This document shows, piece after piece, positions 1 to 7,491 of a stretch of DNA of 53,426 bases. The translations under genes were made by a program, and so were the position numbers. Origin of the DNA: Rhodospirillales bacterium (GTDB lineage: Bacteria > Pseudomonadota > Alphaproteobacteria > Rhodospirillales > Casp-alpha2); assembly GCA_021775095.1 (NCBI GenBank), contig JAJFII010000046.1, forward strand, positions 1-53,426, given 5' to 3'. The notes below the pieces were generated by a model. The model searched no databases. It was not told the DNA's origin and saw only the letters and a list, made by a program, of their open reading frames with translations. Position 1 is the first letter of the stretch; every line of letters starts with the position of its first letter.

Positions 1-1606
1 TTAGTCGCTCTCTCTCTGCCTCTTCTAAGGCTTCTTTTTCTGCTTTCTTAAGTTCGATAAAGCGATGTTCTGCTTTATCGACACTATCCATTAACGCGCT
101 GTCACTGGCCTTGTTGGCAATCGAACGGAGGTTAGATAGGGATTCTTCAAACTGTTCAGATCGCTCGTTCGCAACCTGGATAAGTTTCTTACTGTAGTCT
201 AATAGCTCAATATCCTGGTCATCAACGATTCCAGCAATGGCTTTGGCAACACGAATTCGCCCAGCGTCCGTGTTTATCAGGGAAAGGTCGCTTAAGTCAC
301 CATCGGCTTTTTCTGTCCATGAAACAGGGACGACATATGCCTCTAATCGCATAATGCATTTTTTTCTAAAAAAGGCCCTTAAAGCGTCTGAGGCATCACT
401 TTTAAGTAGTGCTTGATTTCGACTCGAAGCTTCCTGAAACGTTGTGTCATCCCCTGTAACATCAACTCGCCCGATGACTTCGCGCGGCCCAAGGTAGCGT
501 GCGTACCCTTGTTGCTTCCTGCGTGCTAATTCCCACCAATCATCACCGTCTTCACCTACAGGGAAAACTCTGAAACCATTTTTAAAAAGAAACACCGAAC
601 CAAATTGTGTCGATTGAATTCCGATTCTACGTGTAAAAGTTAGCTTGGCCGATAAATTTAGGTAAAATATCTGGCATCGAAAATTAGAACCAACCAATGC
701 AGGATGTGGGTTTGTTTCACGTATGCGATATACTAGTTCTCCACGGTCCGTGAGAGCCGTTTCAAAATGTGAACCATCTTTTGATAGTGTAACTTCAATG
801 AAGGTGGTTTTTTCCTGGAGCGTGGAGAAAATAAAATTCTGAATAGGGCCGTTTATGATTTCTCTTGGTGGGGGAGGAAGTTCAGGTTCTTTGATTTTTG
901 CTTTTTCGACAGCCGCCTTATCGGCATCAATTTGACCAGGAGCAATGATTGTCATCTTGAATTTATCGATTTCGGCACCGAATGGATTTATCAGCTTTGT
1001 GAGTGAACCCTTTAGTTTTTTGAGGCGCTCTCGATTCCAATCTTCATGTAGGCCCGTTATTTCAAGGATGGTGCCATGTTTGATTTGTTTTGCCCCTGTC
1101 GGTAAATCAAACGTTGGTAGCTCATCATACGTCAGTTTGATGTCGATAAAGTCGCGTTTGTCGTCTCCCTCAAAATCATCCCAATTCACGCCTACTTTGT
1201 GAACTCCCCCTTTTGCGGCTGACTTGGGTTTTGATTGGAGGGTAAGGAAACCTCCAAGTCGGTCCGAGGAAAACCTACCGACCCCCTTACTGCCAGCAAA
1301 TGGGCGTTCCGCAATCTGGTCGCGATAATCTAGTTTAACTCCCCGTTTAGCTGAATACGCAACAAACAGCCATTTGCTTGTAATGTCCTCATATGACATG
1401 CCTTCGCCATCATCAATAATGACAATGCGTTCATGGTCGATGTACAATTGTACATTGCGGGCTTTGGCATCGAATGAATTCTTCACCAACTCAAAAATCG
1501 CAACTTCCGAATCAGTAATCAACTCGCGGCCAATGACCCGCTTTAGGCCAGTGCTAACGTCAAAGTGGAGCTGTTTCTTTGTTTCAATATCGCGCTTACG
1601 GATCAA
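1..1606 (-). CDS. GHKL-type ATPase (Hsp90/MORC-like), 3' part missing
   Basis: A TTG start at 1606 is supported by GGAG six bases upstream. The first 535 codons are present and the gene runs off the window. The N-terminal GHKL ATPase shows the N-box ELVKNSFDA (about residues 39-47), the metal/adenine motif DDGEGM (65-70) and a glycine-rich lid GSKGVGRFSSDRLG (105-118). An unrecognised middle region follows. The last ~60 residues are Glu/Lys/Ala/Arg-rich and probably begin a coiled coil. Bacterial relatives with this GHKL module are large ATP-dependent proteins often found in restriction and defence islands, sometimes ending in a second histidine-kinase-like ATPase. That part is not visible here. 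The DNA is AT-richer than its neighbours, suggesting a separate origin. The ATPase call is firm; the role is not. Confidence 0.85.
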   Translation of the reverse strand, partial: MIRKRDIETKKQLHFDVSTGLKRVIGRELITDSEVAIFELVKNSFDAKARNVQLYIDHERIVIIDDGEGMSYEDITSKWLFVAYSAKRGVKLDYRDQIAERPFAGSKGVGRFSSDRLGGFLTLQSKPKSAAKGGVHKVGVNWDDFEGDDKRDFIDIKLTYDELPTFDLPTGAKQIKHGTILEITGLHEDWNRERLKKLKGSLTKLINPFGAEIDKFKMTIIAPGQIDADKAAVEKAKIKEPELPPPPREIINGPIQNFIFSTLQEKTTFIEVTLSKDGSHFETALTDRGELVYRIRETNPHPALVGSNFRCQIFYLNLSAKLTFTRRIGIQSTQFGSVFLFKNGFRVFPVGEDGDDWWELARRKQQGYARYLGPREVIGRVDVTGDDTTFQEASSRNQALLKSDASDALRAFFRKKCIMRLEAYVVPVSWTEKADGDLSDLSLINTDAGRIRVAKAIAGIVDDQDIELLDYSKKLIQVANERSEQFEESLSNLRSIANKASDSALMDSVDKAEHRFIELKKAEKEALEEAERERL

Positions 1607-1762
1607 TGTTCACTCCAAAGTTTACGAAGGTACCAAATAGCTAAAATAAAATGGCCTATTTACAACGGCAAACACCACAATTTCAGAACCTTAATGTAAA
1701 AGAGGTATAGATTCTAGATATCAAGAAGGCTCCGTCCAGCTTGAGACAAGACGCAACCTGGT

Positions 1763-3541
1763 TCAAGCCAATCCGCCCCTATGTCCCACAAGCCGACTTT
1801 CCGCCATCTTCACCCGCCCCACCCCAACCACCGCGCACAACCCCTTCATCACCACGGCACTCCCAGCATCGCCCAAGGCATGCCACCAGCGCTCAAATCT
1901 CGGTTCAAGTTCAACCTCTTGAGGCCCACCACCCACTAAATTACGCTCCTTATGGCCATCCATGATGAGCGGATTCCAGCTTATAGAGTGGGTTTCCTGG
2001 CCTTTCACGCTCAGGTTCAAGAACAGGATTTTTGAAATTTCGCCTTTTTGGGCCGGATTGGCGGCAAGCCAGAGTGGGTGCAGCTTTGCTAGTAGTTCAA
2101 GAAATTTTCTGCATGAGATCACACGGTTTTGAATGTTCATGCTGTTTTCGGTTCTGGAACAGGTGAGGTTTTCTTCCGATGTGGCGAGCTCCTTTAGACG
2201 GGATTCGTAGTGCGCCTTGGAATCCTTGTCATAAGCCTTGGCGCTGACAAGGGCGGCGCGTTGTTCGATGATTTTGCGGCGTTCGGCGCGAATCTTCACA
2301 AGCGAGCGGTTAATGCGGGAAGCCTCTTGTTTTACCGTTTGAGATTTGCGCGCCAGAAAGGCGTTCATGGAAAACAGGTAGCGGTGATAGTCCGGTTTGC
2401 TTAAGCGTGGAAATTCCGCCTCAATTTCCTTGCCGGCATGACCGTAAAGCACGTCGGCCCTTATACGGCTTTGCAGGCAGCGTGTACCAGTTTCGGACTT
2501 GCTTTGGCACTCGTAGCCCAATTGCTCCTCAAAGAGGCTGTCAGCGCGTTTGATTTTCCGGTAACTGGGATACATTTTCCGCTCGCAGGTTGCGCAATGA
2601 ACAAGACCGGGAAAGGGGTTGATACGCCTTTGGTTCCGCCTGATGGGATGGGTTCGCTTTCCACCTCTTAAAACCTGGAGTTCCTCGAATTCGGCCATGG
2701 AGATGATGGGCTCGAACGTTGTGCCGTCCGCCAGGGTAATTTCCGATAGATCAATGATGCGTTCGGTCTTTTTTCCCCGCATGATACCCCAATGACCGCA
2801 ATAGAAGCTGTCGCGCAACGCCCGGTCCATGGTCGAGAGGGCCAGTATATGTTCCCGGCGCTCAGGGAATTCATCCATCAGGAACGCGTGGATTCTTCGC
2901 ACCCCGTGCCCTTCCAGCGCTAAGGCAAACGTGCGTTTGGCTATATCGAACTGTTCAGGGTGCGGGATAGGGAACAGGCTGCACTTTGCCGGATTTTCCG
3001 GTATCTCACGGCGTTTTTGATAGCCGTATTTGACTGGATAAATCATCGCCCCTTCCTTCTCTCGCCCGTTGACGCCCCGGCAAACGACCTCCGACAGGCG
3101 GTCGGTATAACCCTTGGCGCGGGCGAATTCGATGGTCAGGTGCTCCTTGCCCGAGGTGTCGTTGTGGAAATTATAGGCGGGGAAAAACAAATCGTTGATC
3201 TGCTCGTCATCGACCATCTGGATGATCTGCCCGGCTTCAAGCGCATTCCTGGTCAGCCGGTCCGGATGCCAAGCCAAGATGCCCTCCGCCCGACGACGTT
3301 TCGGGTCCTTGTAGGAAAGTTCCTTCAGCATAGATTTGAAGACTGGACGGTTGTTCGGGCGGCTCGCACTTCTGGCCTCGATGAATTCATCGACAATGGT
3401 CAGGTTTAGGCGTTCGGCCAGGGTCAAGCAATCCTGGCGTTGATCATCAATGGAGCGGATTTGGCGCTCTTCCGCCTCGCTGGTGGATTTTCGCAAATAA
3501 AGGAAAACGTCAGTAACAGCCGGGCGGGAATCGTCGTGCAT
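1763..3541 (-). CDS. Large serine recombinase (site-specific integrase/resolvase family)
   Basis: This 592-residue protein has the resolvase catalytic motif YLRKST with nucleophile Ser19, followed by a typical helix (about residues 24-40). The 'recombinase' domain follows (about 150-320), then a zinc ribbon (CATC and a paired C..C near 315-355) and a coiled-coil segment rich in Arg/Glu. These are the features of large serine recombinases that cut and rejoin DNA at attachment sites. The final ~55 residues, after NLVGGG at residue 534, are low in helix-forming character and rich in Gly, Val and Trp. They look like accidental coding of flanking DNA rather than part of the fold. No strong ribosome binding site precedes the ATG at 3541. 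It is the last gene in the leftward run from the vWA operon. Confidence 0.92.
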   Translation of the reverse strand: MHDDSRPAVTDVFLYLRKSTSEAEERQIRSIDDQRQDCLTLAERLNLTIVDEFIEARSASRPNNRPVFKSMLKELSYKDPKRRRAEGILAWHPDRLTRNALEAGQIIQMVDDEQINDLFFPAYNFHNDTSGKEHLTIEFARAKGYTDRLSEVVCRGVNGREKEGAMIYPVKYGYQKRREIPENPAKCSLFPIPHPEQFDIAKRTFALALEGHGVRRIHAFLMDEFPERREHILALSTMDRALRDSFYCGHWGIMRGKKTERIIDLSEITLADGTTFEPIISMAEFEELQVLRGGKRTHPIRRNQRRINPFPGLVHCATCERKMYPSYRKIKRADSLFEEQLGYECQSKSETGTRCLQSRIRADVLYGHAGKEIEAEFPRLSKPDYHRYLFSMNAFLARKSQTVKQEASRINRSLVKIRAERRKIIEQRAALVSAKAYDKDSKAHYESRLKELATSEENLTCSRTENSMNIQNRVISCRKFLELLAKLHPLWLAANPAQKGEISKILFLNLSVKGQETHSISWNPLIMDGHKERNLVGGGPQEVELEPRFERWWHALGDAGSAVVMKGLCAVVGVGRVKMAESRLVGHRGGLA

Positions 3542-3608
3542 GCAGGAAAAATAAGGTGTCCAGTTTTTATACCTGTTTTTCTTTTTTCAGCAAGCCGGCG
3601 GCGGAGTT

Positions 3609-3884
3609 TTACGGGCGGTTTTGCGCTGCGTGGAAGATGGCGATGATCTCCACATGCGCCGCCATCACTTCATAGACAACGATATAGGGAAGGCCGGCGA
3701 CAACCAACTCATGGGTGCCGGGCACCGTGCCCATCCGACCGGAACGCGAAAACCGTAGTAATCGATCTAGGGCTGAACGTATACGCTGAACCACAACAGC
3801 GGCAACCTCCGGATTGTCTTCGGCGATATATGCGTGGATGTTTTGCAGATCGGCCAGCGCCGCCGCACGAAAGACAAGCTTCAT
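3609..3884 (-). CDS. ParE/RelE-family toxin of a type II toxin-antitoxin pair
   Basis: The 91-residue protein has the ParE/RelE layout. An N-terminal beta strand leads into two helices (ADLQNIHAYIAEDNPEVA), followed by a central strand region ending in GTHELVVAGLPYIVVYEV and a C-terminal strand ending in HAAQ. ParE members poison gyrase and RelE members cleave mRNA; the primary sequence alone does not decide which applies here. Its ATG overlaps the TGA of the upstream antitoxin by four bases (ATGA), so the two are translationally coupled. It lies inside the island and could stabilise it. Confidence 0.9.
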   Translation of the reverse strand: MKLVFRAAALADLQNIHAYIAEDNPEVAAVVVQRIRSALDRLLRFSRSGRMGTVPGTHELVVAGLPYIVVYEVMAAHVEIIAIFHAAQNRP

Positions 3885-4102
3885 GCGCCAGCGGCGGCAA
3901 AGAACGCGTTCACGTCCTCATCAGAGGCATAGGTCCGGTCCGCTTGCCGGCGACGGACTTCCGCAACCTGTGCCTCGGTCAATCGAGGCGCATCGGATGC
4001 GTCCTGTTCGACGACGCTGAGCAGAATTTCAGCCGCCTCGTCCTGGCGGTCCGCCGGCAATTGACGGGCTTGTTCGATGGCTTTTTCGAGAAGTTTTGTC
4101 AT
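3881..4102 (-). CDS. Type II antitoxin, partner of the ParE-like toxin
   Basis: This 73-residue acidic protein starts at 4102. An AAGGA lies upstream but at a long distance (about 12 bases). The N-terminal half (ALEK..QARQLPADRQDEAAEILL-like pattern) resembles the short helical dimerisation region of addiction-module antitoxins. The C-terminal half is a flexible tail suited to wrapping a toxin. It lies directly upstream of the toxin gene and overlaps it by four bases, the usual antitoxin-first order. It probably neutralises the toxin and represses the pair's own promoter. The identification rests on size, position and pattern. Confidence 0.82.
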   Translation of the reverse strand: MTKLLEKAIEQARQLPADRQDEAAEILLSVVEQDASDAPRLTEAQVAEVRRRQADRTYASDEDVNAFFAAAGA

Positions 4103-4147
4103 GGTTTGATTGTATCCTTGAATTGGCGTTTCGCCAAATTTTTAGGG

Positions 4148-4375
4148 CTATTTTTTGTCTTCCGACAGATTGGCCTCGACTTTCTCCAGGGTTTTGAGGA
4201 GCGCCATCAAGGCTTCGCCGCGCCGGATACATTCCTCTTCGTGCCCCAGCGCGCCGCATTCTTTCGTCGAGACTTGGCCCTCCTCATCGATTTCAAAAGC
4301 GACCTTGCCAACCCGGAGTTTTCGCATGGGGGATTGATACGGATTTTCGGGCCGGCGGATAGGCGTCTTATTCAT
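4148..4375 (-). CDS. Small protein of unknown function in the vWA operon
   Basis: This 75-residue protein has an N-terminal basic, proline-containing stretch and a central strand region (RKLRVGKVAFEIDEEGQV). A helix rich in Glu, Leu and Lys follows, with two cysteines (CGALGHEEEC). It begins ten bases after the end of the 333-residue gene upstream, so it is co-transcribed with the vWA operon. I do not recognise a family. The two cysteines and charged helix would suit a small binding partner, but that is speculation. Confidence 0.65.
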   Translation of the reverse strand: MNKTPIRRPENPYQSPMRKLRVGKVAFEIDEEGQVSTKECGALGHEEECIRRGEALMALLKTLEKVEANLSEDKK

Positions 4376-4385
4376 GGTAATTTCA

Positions 4386-5387
4386 TCAAGCCGGGACGTG
4401 ATAGTCGATCAGGGCCAGGGAAACCGTGTCGTTATCAAGCATGGTCAGCCTTAGTTTACGAACGGCTTCGCGGAAGTCCTCGACGGTAACATCACGTTTG
4501 CCGGGATCGATCCCGAAGGCCTCTTCCACGTCCCAGCCTTTTGGATAGACGATTACACAATAGCCGAAATCTCCAGATATGGATTCGATTTCCAGGGGGC
4601 CAGCGTCTCCCTTTCCGATCTCGACATGCTTCCGACCGGCCTTTGTCATGACCTTGGCGTGGCCCATCACCTGGGACTGATAAAATTCGTTGGAGCCCGA
4701 GTGGGTAAAAGGCTTATCCGCGACTTCCAGGACCAGGAAGTCAGCGCCGGCGGGAATGCCTTCGATATTCACGTACAATTCGCTCCCCGGTTTCAGAACC
4801 CGGCTTTCGATGACAGACTTCAAGTCGCTCAAGGAGCCGTCGCCCTGGTTGGAAATCCGCAACCGGGAAACGGTTCGGATATGAATAGCCGGCTTCTCCG
4901 CCCGGTCCGATTGTCCCGCATTGAGGAGACGCAGAGCGGCGACGGGATCGAGCCTATCCCAAGGCCCCGGTAGTCCCGAACGCACCAGCTTGGTGATGGT
5001 TTTTCTGATAGGTGTTTTGATGAACGCTGAAAGCTCAATCTGATCGGCCCATTCCTTACCGACGGCATCACGAAAGGCCGTATAAAAGTATTCCGCTTCC
5101 TGCACCGTGAAACTCCGGCGACCATGCCGCAGCCCATCCAGGCGGCGTTCCCCTGCCGTGGTTGGCGACTTCCCGGCTTTGATCATGGCTGGCGTTTCTA
5201 TCTGCTCTTCATCGACATATAAATTGTTGGCAATTTCCGCCTTCGAGAGTCGGCCAAACACACCCATTTGTATGAGAAACTGGAAGGTGTCTTTGAAATG
5301 CACGGCTTTGCCCACATGCCCCCCCTTTTTGTGGGCGTGCGCCTGTCGTTCTTCTTTGCTGGTCTTTTCGTCTAGTGACTTCATCAT
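4386..5387 (-). CDS. Unrecognised 333-residue protein encoded with the vWA gene
   Basis: The start is set at the ATG at 5387 because AAGGA lies eight bases upstream; the open frame extends 29 codons further but without a comparable site. The N-terminus is highly charged and basic (KTSKEERQAHAHKKGGH). Next comes a mostly helical region with a possible HTH-like segment (FLIQMGVFGRLSKAEIANNL, about residues 40-60). The C-terminal part (about 180-330) alternates strands and turns, e.g. GSELYVNIEG, ADFLVLEVAD and FGYCVIVYPKG, as in a beta-sandwich. I do not recognise the family. It follows the TerY-like vWA gene by 90 bases on the same strand and faces the PP2C-kinase-CHAT operon. It is a candidate partner, substrate or effector of that system. 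Confidence 0.8.
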   Translation of the reverse strand: MMKSLDEKTSKEERQAHAHKKGGHVGKAVHFKDTFQFLIQMGVFGRLSKAEIANNLYVDEEQIETPAMIKAGKSPTTAGERRLDGLRHGRRSFTVQEAEYFYTAFRDAVGKEWADQIELSAFIKTPIRKTITKLVRSGLPGPWDRLDPVAALRLLNAGQSDRAEKPAIHIRTVSRLRISNQGDGSLSDLKSVIESRVLKPGSELYVNIEGIPAGADFLVLEVADKPFTHSGSNEFYQSQVMGHAKVMTKAGRKHVEIGKGDAGPLEIESISGDFGYCVIVYPKGWDVEEAFGIDPGKRDVTVEDFREAVRKLRLTMLDNDTVSLALIDYHVPA

Positions 5388-5477
5388 GAGAAAGTTCCTT
5401 TTCGGTAAAGTAGAATAATGTAAATCTCCAGGAGCCACCACCGGGCGCACATGCCCCAGTGGTGACTTTGGCATTGG

Positions 5478-6164
5478 TTAAGTGCGCGACCCTTGAAGGG
5501 CCTCCGACATGGTCTGTCCGACAGCGGCCAGGAACTTGCGCAATTCATCGCCATCTGTGCCGACAACCTGCACCGTGCCATCGGATGAAATGCGACCCAG
5601 CGTCGATTGGTTGGCGTCGGTTCCATAGGCGATGGCGATAATCTGTGCTTCCTCCTGGATTTCCATGAGTAGATGATCACTGACCGACGATTGGCCGTCG
5701 CTCAGGAACAGGATGACCGGGCGCAGGTAATTCCAGCCTTCGTCGTTGGGTTTGGCGGCAAAATCCCGGACGGCGTCCAACGTTTCTCGGAGGGCCGCTT
5801 CAAAGCTGGTGCCGCCCCCGGCAACCGACGGGATCGTGTTCAGAGTCTCTGCCGGTTCGGCAAAGTTCAATCGTTCGGCCTTGTCGTTGAAGTCGATAAC
5901 GCTGACCCGAAAGCCATCCTTGTTTTCGGGCGCGGCCAGTTCCGTGACCAGGGCTTCGCGGGCCATGTTCAACTCAACGATTTTACTTCCGGCCATGGAG
6001 CTTGAGTGGTCACAGACAAGAAGGACGTGCTGTTTTACATTGCTGGCGATGCCGGACGGCAACTTGCGGCGGACCGGCATGTTGAGTTCGGGCATTTCAT
6101 CAGGCATCTCCATATCGGCGGAGTTGAATTCATCGCTTTTGGTTGGCATGGGTAGGGTTTTCAT
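5478..6164 (-). CDS. TerY-like von Willebrand factor A domain protein
   Basis: The 228-residue protein consists of a short acidic, Met/Pro-rich leader (1-40) and one vWA domain. The metal-ion-dependent adhesion site is complete: DHSSS (Asp52, Ser54, Ser56), Thr119 in GGGTSFEAAL and Asp156 in LSDG. The short domain with no membrane segment resembles TerY, the vWA member of the tellurite-resistance-associated TerY-P triad (vWA, PP2C phosphatase, Ser/Thr kinase). The other two members lie immediately across the divergent promoter, which supports the match. Such vWA proteins are thought to act as metal-dependent scaffolds or phospho-regulated switches. AAGGAG seven bases before the ATG is a strong ribosome binding site. 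Confidence 0.9.
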   Translation of the reverse strand: MKTLPMPTKSDEFNSADMEMPDEMPELNMPVRRKLPSGIASNVKQHVLLVCDHSSSMAGSKIVELNMAREALVTELAAPENKDGFRVSVIDFNDKAERLNFAEPAETLNTIPSVAGGGTSFEAALRETLDAVRDFAAKPNDEGWNYLRPVILFLSDGQSSVSDHLLMEIQEEAQIIAIAYGTDANQSTLGRISSDGTVQVVGTDGDELRKFLAAVGQTMSEALQGSRT

Positions 6165-6360
6165 ATGTCTTCTCCTTAAACCAGGGTTGATCGGCGCGAG
6201 GCCGTATCAACATCCAAACAGAAAACAACGAATTCCACCAAAGGCAGAACCCTGCCCCTTGACGCCTTTCACACATCGAAGGGGGCAGAGGCTTGCCTCA
6301 AGCCAACATCGCCAAAGCCGCCTATTCAGGCCGTATTTCTCAAAAAGGAGTACGACCCCC
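6165..6360. promoter_or_regulatory. Divergent control region of the vWA and PP2C operons
   Basis: These 196 bases separate two head-to-head operons. Three inverted repeats are visible. At 6186-6211, GTTGAT+CGGC pairs with GCCG+ATCAAC around a five-base loop with one bulged T. At 6290-6304, GGCTTG pairs with CAAGCC around CCT. CTGCCCCTT near 6252 pairs imperfectly with AAGGGGGCAG near 6280. The first repeat lies just upstream of the vWA ribosome binding site (6172-6177). Any of them could be operators or leader hairpins. No clear consensus sigma-70 boxes stood out. Confidence 0.5.
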
Positions 6361-7491
6361 ATGCCCACATCAAAATTCACCCCCTACCGCCCCTCCAAAC
6401 CCTACACGGCACGCCTGGAGGCTTGCGTATCTGCCTGCCGGAACCGGGAGGCCGAACAATTGATGAAAGCGCCGCCGCAATCTGTTGCAAACCCCCCAAA
6501 CAAGCGGAATCACCACGTCGTCGCCGTCATAGCGATAGCGATCCTTCTTCTCTTCGCTGCGTGGCCGTCTTTTGGGCAGGAGTTCTTTGATTTTCCAATG
6601 CTCCCGCCACCCAGCCCCGAGCCTTCGTCCGATGCCTTTGTACAAATCGCAGCCTTGGTTGCTATGGCGGTGGCGTTGCTTTCGGCGCTGGCAGCAATGA
6701 GGCGAATCCGCAAACGGCTGGAGAAAGGTAACGAACCCATGGCAGCTTCCACTCATACCCCATCCCCACTCCAGATCGGCGGCGCAACCCGAACCGGGAA
6801 GGTCCGTACGGAAAACCAGGACGCCTTTCGTCTTTGGCGGTTTGATGACAACCACGGCGTCATGATCGTGTGCGATGGCGTCGGCGGGCATCCGGGCGGG
6901 CGGGAAGCGGCCCACTTCGCGGCGGAATATTTGCTCAGATTCTTGAAACGCGGAAACCCCGACGGCATAGCCTTGCCTGATCTTTGCGAGAGCGCCTTGA
7001 CCGCCGTGCAAAAAGCCTTTGCTGAATTGCAGATATCGGGATTGACCACGGCCATCGTCGCCTTGATCGACAACGACCGCCTCCATTACGCTGTCTTGGG
7101 CGACGGTGGCCTGACCGTCGTTCACCAGGACGGCATGGTGCAAAACCTGCTCGCCCCGCATCATGCCCTTGGCGAAGCGGAAAATATCATAACGGCCTAT
7201 CTATCGGCCAAACAAACTTTTACACCCCGCATAGGCTCCGTGCGGGTCGAGGCGGGCGGTATGGTGCTCGCCATGACGGACGGCACGTCCGACCTGTTAG
7301 ACATGGACTGGGTCGCCACCGACCGCTGGCGCTTGCTGGAACTCATTAGAACCAGAGGGGCTGACCAGCTATGCGTCCATCTCCTCAAAAATATTGAAGC
7401 GGCGAGGGATGAAGAAACGGGCGCGGTTCTCCACTCTGACAATATGACCTTGGCCATTGCCGCTTGGCCCGAAGGCGGAGAAAAGTCATGA
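6361..7491 (+). CDS. PP2C-family protein phosphatase with N-terminal membrane anchor
   Basis: The ATG at 6361 follows AGGAG with a ten-base spacer and gives 376 residues. Residues 1-126 are an unusual extension with two hydrophobic segments (about 53-71 and 92-113), predicted to hold the enzyme in the inner membrane. The PP2C domain follows from about 137. RTGKVRTENQDAF, CDGVGGHPGG (Asp172), the GLTTAIVALI core, MTDGTSDLL and SDNMTLAI are the family's metal-binding and core motifs. It should remove phosphate from Ser/Thr. An alternative start at 6739, also with a fair binding site, would give a soluble phosphatase. Its TGA overlaps the kinase ATG by four bases, so kinase and phosphatase are made together. 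This is the TerY-P arrangement. Confidence 0.9.
   Translation: MPTSKFTPYRPSKPYTARLEACVSACRNREAEQLMKAPPQSVANPPNKRNHHVVAVIAIAILLLFAAWPSFGQEFFDFPMLPPPSPEPSSDAFVQIAALVAMAVALLSALAAMRRIRKRLEKGNEPMAASTHTPSPLQIGGATRTGKVRTENQDAFRLWRFDDNHGVMIVCDGVGGHPGGREAAHFAAEYLLRFLKRGNPDGIALPDLCESALTAVQKAFAELQISGLTTAIVALIDNDRLHYAVLGDGGLTVVHQDGMVQNLLAPHHALGEAENIITAYLSAKQTFTPRIGSVRVEAGGMVLAMTDGTSDLLDMDWVATDRWRLLELIRTRGADQLCVHLLKNIEAARDEETGAVLHSDNMTLAIAAWPEGGEKS

Noticed and set aside
5746-6360. Upstream extension of the PP2C frame
   Set aside because: It runs through the vWA gene on the opposite strand; the ATG at 6361 has its own ribosome binding site.
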